Assembly (NCBI GenBank): GCA_050949165.1
Contig: JBMNFF010000001.1
Location: forward strand, 496,001 to 560,000
Reading direction: 5' to 3'
From: DAIOXA01 sp050949165
GTDB lineage: Bacteria > Bacillota > Proteinivoracia > UBA4975
DNA length: 64,000 nt
The stretch's first letter is position 1. The number at the start of each line of letters is the position of its first letter. The notes under the pieces were generated by a model. It saw only the letters and a list, made by a program, of their open reading frames with translations, was not told where the DNA came from and ran no database searches. Shown in pieces: positions 1-7,404 of the stretch. The translations under genes and the position numbers were made by a program.

Positions 1-410
1 ATAAACATGGTGGTCACTCCGGTTTCTGCGCGCCCCAGCATTATTGCCCATTCAACCGGCGCCGCCCCGCGCAGATCCGGCAATAAAGAGGCATGGACAT
101 TGATTGCCCCCAATCGGGGTATGTCCAGCACTTCTTTGCCGAGGATGCTGCCATAGGCCACCACCAAAAAGAGGACGGGGGAAAGTCCCCGGAGGCGCTC
201 AATGCTTTCAGGGCTGTTGATTCGCCTGGGCTGCCATACTTCAATTCCCCGGGACTGGGCCCATTTTTTTACCGGAGGCGGAGAAGGTCTTCGATTCCGA
301 CCGGCAAGGGCGTCGGGGCGGGTGATGATGAGCCCGGGGGTCAGTCCGGCCTCTTCCAATCCATCCAGACAATAGCAGGCAAAATCGGCAGTTCCCATAA
401 AGATGAGCAT
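1..410 (-). CDS. fmt: Methionyl-tRNA formyltransferase, N-terminal part (cut by window edge)
   Basis: Formylates the methionyl group of initiator tRNA using 10-formyltetrahydrofolate. Only about the first 136 residues are inside the window; the frame stays open to the edge. The N-terminus reads MLIFMGTADFACYCLDGL, the usual FMT opening (MGT-F Rossmann start), and further on come VVAYGSIL and INVHASLLPDLRGAAP, which hold the conserved folate-site His (HxSLLP-RG-AP motif). The ATG lies two bases after the def stop, so def and fmt are co-transcribed, as in many bacteria. No frameshift is seen in the visible part. Confidence 0.93.
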   Translation of the reverse strand, partial: MLIFMGTADFACYCLDGLEEAGLTPGLIITRPDALAGRNRRPSPPPVKKWAQSRGIEVWQPRRINSPESIERLRGLSPVLFLVVAYGSILGKEVLDIPRLGAINVHASLLPDLRGAAPVEWAIMLGRAETGVTTMF

Positions 411-412
411 GC

Positions 413-877
413 TTACTCTCCTTCGTCGATGTACTTGGTGACCTTGTCGATAAAGAGTATCCCCTGCAAGTGGTCCAGCTCATGCTGCAGCGCCCGGGCC
501 AGGTAGCCTGACGCCTCCAACTTCTTTTTGCGGCCGGCCCGGTCCTGGAAATGGACTTCTACCTGGGAAAAGCGTGGGACTTCGCCGTAGACGCCGGGAA
601 CGCTCAGACACCCCTCGGCCTCGACTTCCTCGCCTGAGCACCTGACAATCCGGGGATTGACCAGCTCCAGCAGGGGAAATTCCTCCCCCAGCTTGATGAC
701 CACCAAAGCCAAGTCCAGCCCTATCTGGGGACCGGCTAGCCCTACTCCCGAGTTGTGTTCCATGGTTTCCGCCATATCTTCCAGGATCTTGGCCAATTCA
801 GCATCAAAGGCAGTGACAGCCTTTGCTTTGGTGCGAAGGATGGGATCCCCCAGTTTTCGGATATTTCTCACTGCCAC
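413..877 (-). CDS. def: Peptide deformylase
   Basis: Removes the N-formyl group from nascent proteins; a cytosolic metalloenzyme acting at the ribosome exit. All three family motifs are visible: GVGLAGPQIG (motif 1, with Gly where most have Ala), EGCLSVPG (metal-ligand Cys) and QHELDHLQG (HExxH metal site). About 154 residues, normal for the family. I prefer the GTG start giving (M)AVRNIRKLGDPIL, which matches the usual beginning; a TTG one codon earlier is possible. It sits between priA (10 bases upstream) and fmt (2 bases downstream), the standard order. Confidence 0.95.
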   Translation of the reverse strand: MAVRNIRKLGDPILRTKAKAVTAFDAELAKILEDMAETMEHNSGVGLAGPQIGLDLALVVIKLGEEFPLLELVNPRIVRCSGEEVEAEGCLSVPGVYGEVPRFSQVEVHFQDRAGRKKKLEASGYLARALQHELDHLQGILFIDKVTKYIDEGE

Positions 878-889
878 CAAATCACCTTC

Positions 890-3028
890 TCACATAAAGT
901 TAATCGGGTTGTTATCCACTATTACCCGGCAATGCCTGCCGACCTTCAGCATGCGCCGCATTTGGTCGATGGCCCTCCAGGCCGCCGCGCCTCCCGAATG
1001 GCGGAGGATATAGTGCCAGCGGTACCTGCCCTTGAGCCTCTCCAAGGGGGGAGGTCCGGAGTAGAGGATCTCGAGACCCAAGGTAGCCAAGCTGGCGCTC
1101 ACCTCTTCAACCTGGGCCAGGAGGGCGTCCTGCTCGGGACTGCTGACCAGGATTCGAGTCAAAGCCGAGAATGGAGGCATTCCCGCCCCCCGGCGCAGGT
1201 CCATCTCAAACCGATAAAAGCCGCGGTAATCGCCCTTCTTGGCAAACTGTAAACTGTAATGTTCTGGCTGGTAGGTCTGAATCAGCACGCGGCCGGGCTT
1301 ATCGGCCCTGCCGGTTCGCCCTGCGGCCTGGGTTACCAGCTGAAATGTCCTTTCGGCAGCCCGAAAATCCGGCATCCCCAGGCTAAGATCGGCCAGGACG
1401 ATGCCCACCAGGGTCACCTGGGGAAAGTCCAGCCCCTTGGCGATCATCTGGGTCCCCAAGAGTATTCCCGACTCTTGCTGATAAAAACGGGAAAGGTGCT
1501 CCTCCTTGTCCTGGGCGCTGGCGGCGGTATCCCTGTCCAGCCGGCACACCGCTGCTCCGGGGAAGAGGGCGCTCAACCTGGCCTCCAACTTCTGGGTACC
1601 CAGTCCCAACTCCCGCAAATATTTGCTGTCGCATTGGGGACAGCGTTGAGCCAAACTGGCCGAGACCCCGCAGTGATGGCATATGAGACGGCCGCCTCTG
1701 TGCAAGGTCAGGGCGGTGGAGCAATTGGGACAAGAATAGCGGAAGCCGCAGTTGCGGCAGAGGACGGTGGGTGCAACCCCCCGGCGATTTAAGAAAAGCA
1801 GGGCCTGTTCCTTTCTGGCCAAGGTCTCTTCCAGGGCGCTGCGCAGCTCCCGGCTCAACATGTCCCTGTTGCCCTGGGCCAGTTCCCGGCGCATGTCGAC
1901 GATTTTTGTGATTACCGGGGCATGCTTATGGACCCGCTGGGGCAGCTGCAACAGCCTGTAACGCCCGGCTTCGGCCCGGGCAAAGGATTCCAGGGCAGGG
2001 GTGGCGCTGCCCAGTACCAGCAGTGCCTTATGCCACCTTGCCCGGAAAACCGCCACATCCCGGGCGTGGTAGCGGGGAGTTTCCTCCTGTTTGTAGGCTG
2101 GCTCATGCTCCTCATCCAAGACAATCAGGCCTATCCTTTCCAGGGGAGCAAAGACCGCCGAACGAGTCCCGATTACTATACTATACTCTCCCCGGGCAAT
2201 TTTCTCCCAGTCGGCCGCCCGCTGATTGGCACTGAGACCGCTGTGCAGAACCGCAATCTTGGCCCCGAAGGCCCGCTTAAACCTGGCCACCAATTGGGCT
2301 GTCAGGGCAATCTCGGGAACCAGGATCAAGGCCTGCCTGCCCTGGTCCAACACGCCCTGGGCCAGGCGAATGTATATTTCAGTCTTGCCGCTGCCGGTAA
2401 CCCCATGGAGCAAAAACTCCTGAGCCCGGGAATAATTCCCGGTCTCCTCGGCGATTTTTACCAGCACCCCATCCTGCTCTGCCGTCAATTCCTCCACATC
2501 CCTTAAGTCCCAAGGGCTGTCCAGAAAAGGGTCGGCGGGAATCAGAATCTCCTTTTGCACCAAAGAGTTGATGGGCGTCAGGGATACCCCCAAGGCGCGG
2601 CAAATCTCTGCCTTGAGCATGGGCTGGCGCTGGCGCAGAAAATCTACCACCAGTTGCTGCTTTTCGGTAAGATCCGTGGCGACGACAACCTCGTTGACCC
2701 GCCAGCGGACCAAGGTGGAGCTGCCGCCTGCGGGGGGAAGCAAGGCCGAAAGAACTGCAGGCACCGAGCAGCCCGCCCTGACGGCCAGCCACTTGGCCAG
2801 TTCTACCAATTCCAGTGAAAGGGAGCCGGAAAGGACCTCAAGGTCCTTCAGAGATTTAAACTCAGATTCCTGGGCATGGGCGAAGACGATACCCCGGACC
2901 CGGCGATTTCCCAAACTCACCTGGACAAAGCTGCCCACCGGGGCCGAAACCTCAGGGGGGATGTTATAATCCAATGGCTGGTCCAAGTCGGCATATTCCC
3001 TGAGAATCACAACCTTTGCAACTGTCAC
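890..3028 (-). CDS. priA: Primosomal protein N' (replication restart helicase)
   Basis: 3'-5' DNA helicase that reloads the replisome at stalled forks. The protein has the N-terminal DNA-binding domain (starting VTVAKVVILREYADLDQPLDYNIP), a Walker A motif GVTGSGKTE, the DEEH box VLDEEHEPAYKQEE, and the paired zinc-binding cysteine clusters (CRNCGFRYSCPNC and CHHCGV followed by CPQC). Length 712 residues is typical. An in-frame ATG lies 66 bases upstream, but a GTG at 3028 has a strong purine-rich Shine-Dalgarno (GGGAGGGGGG) and begins where the conserved domain starts, so it is chosen. It follows the tiny membrane gene directly, in the place where coaBC usually lies. Confidence 0.95.
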   Translation of the reverse strand: MTVAKVVILREYADLDQPLDYNIPPEVSAPVGSFVQVSLGNRRVRGIVFAHAQESEFKSLKDLEVLSGSLSLELVELAKWLAVRAGCSVPAVLSALLPPAGGSSTLVRWRVNEVVVATDLTEKQQLVVDFLRQRQPMLKAEICRALGVSLTPINSLVQKEILIPADPFLDSPWDLRDVEELTAEQDGVLVKIAEETGNYSRAQEFLLHGVTGSGKTEIYIRLAQGVLDQGRQALILVPEIALTAQLVARFKRAFGAKIAVLHSGLSANQRAADWEKIARGEYSIVIGTRSAVFAPLERIGLIVLDEEHEPAYKQEETPRYHARDVAVFRARWHKALLVLGSATPALESFARAEAGRYRLLQLPQRVHKHAPVITKIVDMRRELAQGNRDMLSRELRSALEETLARKEQALLFLNRRGVAPTVLCRNCGFRYSCPNCSTALTLHRGGRLICHHCGVSASLAQRCPQCDSKYLRELGLGTQKLEARLSALFPGAAVCRLDRDTAASAQDKEEHLSRFYQQESGILLGTQMIAKGLDFPQVTLVGIVLADLSLGMPDFRAAERTFQLVTQAAGRTGRADKPGRVLIQTYQPEHYSLQFAKKGDYRGFYRFEMDLRRGAGMPPFSALTRILVSSPEQDALLAQVEEVSASLATLGLEILYSGPPPLERLKGRYRWHYILRHSGGAAAWRAIDQMRRMLKVGRHCRVIVDNNPINFM

Positions 3029-3062
3029 CTTTTCCCCCCTCCCTTTATTTGCTATTATAGCA

Positions 3063-3084
3063 CAAAAAAAAGCGGTTAAACCGC
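3063..3084 (-). terminator. Short stem-loop and T-run after the 33-aa gene
   Basis: On the minus strand the sequence GCGGTTTAACCGC, whose arms GCGG/CCGC pair, is followed by a run of about eight T. The stem is short, so this could be a weak or partial terminator; it contains the stop codon of the small membrane gene and lies inside the upstream extension of the priA frame. Confidence 0.45.
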
Positions 3085-3177
3085 CACAAACCATTGGGCA
3101 AATTTGTAGATGGCGAAGAGCATGATTACCAGCAGGGCAATCCGCATCAAAGCATTCCGGACCACTATCGAAGACAT
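3076..3177 (-). CDS. 33-residue single-span membrane peptide, unknown function
   Basis: A short open frame encoding MSSIVVRNALMRIALLVIML followed by FAIYKFAQWFVAV. Residues about 4 to 25 form one hydrophobic segment, so an integral membrane micropeptide is predicted. Support for being real is an ideal Shine-Dalgarno AAGGAGGG five to seven bases before the ATG, a stop codon lying within a stem-loop/T-run, and position in its own gap between rpoZ and priA, where coaBC is found in related gene orders. I do not recognise a family. It could be a short regulator of a neighbouring membrane protein, but nothing in the sequence shows this. Confidence 0.6.
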   Translation of the reverse strand: MSSIVVRNALMRIALLVIMLFAIYKFAQWFVAV

Positions 3178-3270
3178 CCTATCCCTCCTTGGATATACTA
3201 TTCCCTTTTAATTTCAGGTTATTTATTCTTCGATGCGGAATTGCTTTAATCCTAGAAAGTGAAAAAGAAA

Positions 3271-3301
3271 ACTAAAAAAAATAAACGTCTTCCAGACGTT
3301 T
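3271..3301 (-). terminator. Rho-independent terminator after rpoZ
   Basis: On the minus strand AAACGTCT-GGA-AGACGTTT forms an eight-base-pair hairpin followed by ATTTTTTTT. The rpoZ stop codon lies at its foot, so it ends the yicC-remA-rpoZ transcript. Confidence 0.85.
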
Positions 3302-3512
3302 ATTTGACATCCCCTTGCCTGTTGCGCTGAAATTCCAGCTGGTCATCGAGAATTTCATCCAAAGCCATGGAAACCGGCTTTCTTGCCCTGTTTTTCACAT
3401 TCTCCGGAGAGTAATTCGTCTGAATATTGCGAGCGCGGCGGGCGGCAACCACCACCAGAGTATATTTGCTGTCCACTTTTTTCAAGAGATCGTCTATGGA
3501 AGGTTTTAGCAA
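3300..3512 (-). CDS. rpoZ: RNA polymerase omega subunit
   Basis: Small assembly subunit of RNA polymerase. The 70-residue product has the family core: an N-terminal segment MLKPSIDDLLKKVDSKYTLV, then VVAARRARNI and NRARKPVSMALDEI. It starts at a TTG preceded by AGGAGG at normal spacing. It lies 12 bases after remA; in Bacillus gmk (guanylate kinase) separates these two genes, and here it does not. A strong terminator follows at once, so priA is in a separate unit. Confidence 0.93.
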   Translation of the reverse strand: MLKPSIDDLLKKVDSKYTLVVVAARRARNIQTNYSPENVKNRARKPVSMALDEILDDQLEFQRNRQGDVK

Positions 3513-3524
3513 GGACGATTCCTC

Positions 3525-3788
3525 CTATTCATCTTGTTCGGATGCTTTTCCGGTCAGGCGATGAGCGACAGTCTCGGGCTGAACCGACGAGAGGATGATG
3601 TGGCCGCTGTCCATGATCACCACAGCCCGGGTCCTGCGCCCATAAGTGGCGTCGATGAGACTTCCCCTGTCCCGGGCTTCCTGGACAATCCTCTTGATGG
3701 GTGCGCTCTCGGGGCTGACGATGGCGATAATCCTTTCGGCAGCGATAAAGTTGCCAAAACCGATGTTGATCAAGCGCAATCCTAACAC
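3525..3788 (-). CDS. remA: RemA-family (DUF370) DNA-binding regulator
   Basis: RemA in Bacillus subtilis is a DNA-binding protein that activates matrix and osmoprotection genes. This 87-residue protein has the family signature almost unchanged: LRLINIGFGNFIAAERIIAI and VSPESAPIKRI, followed by a RGSLIDATYGRRTRAVVIMD segment. Its neighbours yicC (2 bases upstream) and rpoZ keep the usual yloC-remA order. The exact target genes in this organism are not shown by the sequence. Confidence 0.93.
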   Translation of the reverse strand: MLGLRLINIGFGNFIAAERIIAIVSPESAPIKRIVQEARDRGSLIDATYGRRTRAVVIMDSGHIILSSVQPETVAHRLTGKASEQDE

Positions 3789-3790
3789 CT

Positions 3791-4651
3791 CTATTCTATG
3801 TTCTGTACTTGTTCCCGTACTTTCTCCAGCTCAGTCTTGATATCCACTGCCAGTTTGGAGACTTGGTAGATGGCGCTCTTGGCAGCAATGGTATTGGTCT
3901 CCCGCAGCATTTCCTGACCTAAAAATTCCAGGCGGCGGCCAACGGATTTGCCTTTATTTCCGGTGGCAACAAATTCCTCGAGGTGGGCCTTGAGCCTGAC
4001 CAATTCTTCGTTGATGTCGGACTTGTCGATGAGGATGGCCACTTCGGTCAGAATCCTGCTGTCCTCAAGATTTTCTTCCAGACGGGCCAGGCGCTGACGA
4101 AAGCGCTGCCCCACCTCCGCCTGTTGCTCCGGAGCCAAAGTCTCCAATTGAGCAACCAGCTCCCCGATACGGTCCATTTTTTCCAGCATGTCCCGCCAGA
4201 GGACACTTCCCTCCCGCTGCCGGTCCTGCTGCAACTCCTGAAGAGATTGCTCAAAAGCTGCCAGGAAGGGTTCGATGAAGCTATCCGTCACCGCTTCCTC
4301 ACCGTGAAGTATGTCGGGCAAAGACAGCAGGGCGACGGGGTCCAGGGGGGCCAAATTGTGGCGCTGGCCGATGTCGGCAATGATTTTGCAGTAGGCTTGG
4401 TACACCGGCTCATTGAGGGTCAGCGCCCCGGCATCGTCCAGGGTCTCCCGGGTTACCCGGACATCCACCCGGCCCCGGCTGATGTATTTCTTGAGCAGAT
4501 TGCGCAGAGGTATCTCTGCGGCGCTGAGGGTATCCGGCAATTTGCAGTGGATATCCAAGTACTTGTGGTTGAGGGTCCGCACCTCGATTGTGTAGGCTAC
4601 TCCCTCCAGGGAAAACCGCCTCCTGGCGAAGCCAGTCATGCTTGCAACCAC
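3791..4651 (-). CDS. yicC: YicC/YloC-family endoribonuclease
   Basis: Members of this family are endoribonucleases; in Escherichia coli YicC acts on small RNA. The N-terminus SMTGFARRRFSLEGVAYTIE and the C-terminal EFLGQEMLRETNTIAAKS are the two most conserved blocks; the length of 286 residues is normal. The GTG at 4651 gives VVASMTGFA, matching the family opening (four residues before MTGF), so it is preferred to the inner ATG. A promoter with good -35 and -10 hexamers lies just upstream and overlaps the end of the P-ATPase gene. First gene of the yicC-remA-rpoZ unit. Confidence 0.92.
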   Translation of the reverse strand: MVASMTGFARRRFSLEGVAYTIEVRTLNHKYLDIHCKLPDTLSAAEIPLRNLLKKYISRGRVDVRVTRETLDDAGALTLNEPVYQAYCKIIADIGQRHNLAPLDPVALLSLPDILHGEEAVTDSFIEPFLAAFEQSLQELQQDRQREGSVLWRDMLEKMDRIGELVAQLETLAPEQQAEVGQRFRQRLARLEENLEDSRILTEVAILIDKSDINEELVRLKAHLEEFVATGNKGKSVGRRLEFLGQEMLRETNTIAAKSAIYQVSKLAVDIKTELEKVREQVQNIE

Positions 4652-4676
4652 CCTACCGCCCCCTTTGTTCGGGTAT

Positions 4677-4705
4677 ATTTTAACTGAATGGGCAGGGGAT
4701 TACAA
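4677..4705 (-). promoter_or_regulatory. Sigma A-type promoter for yicC-remA-rpoZ
   Basis: On the minus strand TTGTAA (4700-4705) and TAAAAT (4677-4682) are separated by exactly 17 bases. Transcription would start about 20 bases before the yicC GTG. The -35 hexamer overlaps the stop codon of the upstream P-ATPase gene. Confidence 0.6.
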
Positions 4706-7312
4706 GCCTAAGCGTCGGGCAAGGCGGCGCAGGACCTGGACCAGCATAAAGGGCAGCAGGGAGAAGCCGAGGATTATCAGCCAATCGCTCCGGGAGGGCG
4801 CCACGGTGGCAAAGACAGCCTGCAGTTGGGGAATGTACAGCACCGCCAGCAGCAAACCCGTGGAAACCGCCAGGGCGGCGACAATCCAGAGGTTGGCGAA
4901 CAGGGGCGCCGCCTTGTCGCCGTCATTTCGGCGGCATTCCAGGGCAAAGACCAGTTGCACAGTAATCAGGGTTGCCAGGGCCAGGGTCCTGGCATAGTCC
5001 AGATTACCCCGGCTGAGCCCAATGACAAAGGTGATCAGGGTCAGCACCCCGATGCTCAAACCCGTTGAAAAGATATTTCTCCCCAAACCTCTGGCCAGTA
5101 TACTCTCATCTTTGGGCCGGGGCGGGGCTTGCATTATTCCCGGCCCCGCCGGCTCCATGCTCAGGGCCAGGGCAGGGAGTCCGTCGGTGACCAGGTTTAC
5201 CCAGAGAATCTGAATAGCTCTGAGGGGCAGGGGAAAGCCCAGCAGCATGGCAAAGAACATGGTAAAGACTTCGCCGGTGTTGCATGCCAGGAGGAAGCGG
5301 ATGAACTTCCGGATATTCCCATAGATAACCCGGCCTTCCTCCACCGCCGACACGATGGTGGCAAAGTTATCATCGGCCAGGACCAGGCTGGCGGCCTCCT
5401 TGGTCACTTCGGTACCGGCAATTCCCATGGCAATGCCGATATTGGCCTCCTTTACTGCCGGCGCGTCGTTGACGCCGTCCCCGGTCATGGCTACCACATG
5501 CCCCTTCTTCTTGAGAATCCTGACGATGCGCATCTTATGTTCCGGATACACCCGGGCGCAGATGGAGATTGAATCTATCCTCCGCTCCAGTTCCCGGTCA
5601 TCCATTTCCTCCAATTCCGCCCCTGTCACCACGCCCTGGGCCGTAAAGGGCAAGCCGATGCGCCGGGCTATGGCCACAGCGGTGGCCTTATGGTCTCCGG
5701 TGATCATCACCGGCCGGATTCCCGCCTGCAGGCATTGGCGCACCGCCCCAGGCACCTCGGGCCGGGGCGGGTCATTGAGGGCAATGATGCCGCCGAAGAC
5801 CAGGTCGGATTCCGCCTGGGCCTGGGAAGCGTAAGGGGCAGGACTGGCCCGCCAGGCCACCGCCAAGAGGCGATAGGCCTGACTGGCCCACTCCTCGCAC
5901 ACACTGTTGATCTGCCCCAGCACTTCTCCCGTCAGGGGGAGGGTGCCGGCATTAGCCGCCACCCGGCGGCAGAGGGGCAGCACCACTTCTGGGGCGCCCT
6001 TGACCAGGGAAAAGTACGTGCCGTCCCGATCCCGAACCAGGGTGGTCATCATCTTTTTCTTGGAATCAAAGGGATATTCCCGGAGAACTTGCAGCCGCTC
6101 CAGGAGGCGGTTCTTATAGAGTCCCTGCTTGGCCGCCAGGACCAGCAGGGCGCCGTCGGTGGGGTCGCCCAGGATTTCCGTTTTTTCGCCCCTCTTTTTC
6201 AGGTTGGCCCCGTTGCACACGACCCCCACCGTCAGGAGCCAGTTCAGGTGTCCGGGCATTTTCCCGGCCCCCAGAATCTCCCCCTCCAGGCTGTAACCCT
6301 TTCCCGTCACCGCCAAAATAGAGCCGCCGGTATATATCCGCTCGGCAGTCATCTTGTTCTCCGTCAGGGTGCCGGTCTTGTCGGAACAGATCACCGTGGC
6401 AGAACCCAGGGTCTCCACCGCCGGAAGCTTTCTGGCAATTGCCCGGCGCTTCAACATCCTCTGCAGGCCGATGGCCAAACACAGGGTGACCACCGCCGGC
6501 AACCCCTCGGGTATCGCCGCCACCGCCAGGCTGACCCCGGCCATAAACATCTTATAGAGCTGTTCTCCCCGCAGGACTCCGGCTATTACCACAAAGAGAC
6601 AGATGACCAGGCACACCGCCACCAGGACATTGCCCAGCCTGCTCAACCTTTGTTGCAGGGGGGTGGGAGGTTGTTCAGCCTGATGGATCATATCGGCAAT
6701 CTGCCCCATCCTGGTGTTCATGCCGGTGGCAACCACCACTCCCATGCTGCGCCCCCGGGTAACCAGGCAGCCCATATAGGCGTAACAGTCTTCGCCGTCT
6801 TCTGATTTGGGAACTGGCACCGTTTCTCCCGTCAGGGGCGACTCTTCTACCTCCAGGCTGGAACTGGCAAAAATCCTCACATCCGCCGGCACCCGGTCTC
6901 CGGCCTTGAGGAAGACTATGTCGCCGGGGACCAGCTCCTCTGCCGGGACCGACCGGACTTCGCCGTCGCAGATAATCTGGGCCCGGGGCGCGCTGAAACT
7001 CTGCAAAGCCTCCAGGGACCGTTCGGCCTTAAATTCCTGGACAAAGCCGAGAACGGCGTTGAGGACGACGATGGTCATGATGGTGAGGGCGTCGGCATAT
7101 TCTCCCAGGACTGCCGAGACTAAGGTAGCCGCCAGCAACATCAAGACCATGGTATCTCCGAATTGGCCCAGGAACAGGAGGAGTGGTCGAAAAGACCTCT
7201 TTTCCTCCAGCTTGTTCAATCCGTATTGGCGCTGTCTTCTGAACCTCTCCTCACTGGCTAATCCGGCACTGGGGTCGGAACCCAACTGCCTGATAAATTT
7301 TTCTGCTTCCAT
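4700..7312 (-). CDS. yloB: Calcium-translocating P-type ATPase (YloB-like)
   Basis: Cation pump of the P2A type, exporting Ca2+ at the cost of ATP. The phosphorylation motif CSDKTGTLTENK is near residue 311; the actuator motif LTGETVPV, the hinge motif TGDGVNDAPAVK and the M4 motif AAIPEGLPAVVT are all present. In M6 the segment LWVNLVTDGLPALALS carries the Asn, Thr and Asp ligands of SERCA/PMCA-like pumps. Length 870 residues and about ten membrane spans fit. It is next to rqcH and yicC, the same place as yloB in Bacillus subtilis, and is divergent from rqcH. Ca2+ is inferred from the M4/M6 residues; Mn2+ transport is possible in this subfamily. Confidence 0.92.
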   Translation of the reverse strand: MEAEKFIRQLGSDPSAGLASEERFRRQRQYGLNKLEEKRSFRPLLLFLGQFGDTMVLMLLAATLVSAVLGEYADALTIMTIVVLNAVLGFVQEFKAERSLEALQSFSAPRAQIICDGEVRSVPAEELVPGDIVFLKAGDRVPADVRIFASSSLEVEESPLTGETVPVPKSEDGEDCYAYMGCLVTRGRSMGVVVATGMNTRMGQIADMIHQAEQPPTPLQQRLSRLGNVLVAVCLVICLFVVIAGVLRGEQLYKMFMAGVSLAVAAIPEGLPAVVTLCLAIGLQRMLKRRAIARKLPAVETLGSATVICSDKTGTLTENKMTAERIYTGGSILAVTGKGYSLEGEILGAGKMPGHLNWLLTVGVVCNGANLKKRGEKTEILGDPTDGALLVLAAKQGLYKNRLLERLQVLREYPFDSKKKMMTTLVRDRDGTYFSLVKGAPEVVLPLCRRVAANAGTLPLTGEVLGQINSVCEEWASQAYRLLAVAWRASPAPYASQAQAESDLVFGGIIALNDPPRPEVPGAVRQCLQAGIRPVMITGDHKATAVAIARRIGLPFTAQGVVTGAELEEMDDRELERRIDSISICARVYPEHKMRIVRILKKKGHVVAMTGDGVNDAPAVKEANIGIAMGIAGTEVTKEAASLVLADDNFATIVSAVEEGRVIYGNIRKFIRFLLACNTGEVFTMFFAMLLGFPLPLRAIQILWVNLVTDGLPALALSMEPAGPGIMQAPPRPKDESILARGLGRNIFSTGLSIGVLTLITFVIGLSRGNLDYARTLALATLITVQLVFALECRRNDGDKAAPLFANLWIVAALAVSTGLLLAVLYIPQLQAVFATVAPSRSDWLIILGFSLLPFMLVQVLRRLARRLGL

Positions 7313-7353
7313 GGCAATATCCCCCTCCCATCTTAAATCCTATTCACCTTCAA

Positions 7354-7382
7354 TTGTATTTAGCATTTGCTGCCGGTATACT
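7354..7382 (+). promoter_or_regulatory. Sigma A-type promoter for rqcH
   Basis: TTGTAT (7354-7359), 17-base spacer, TATACT (7377-7382). The predicted start site near 7389 leaves a leader of about 16 bases holding the AAGGGG ribosome site, which supports the ATG at 7405 over the GTG at 7396. Confidence 0.65.
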
Positions 7383-7404
7383 TGATGGGTAAGGGGTGAG
7401 CAAA

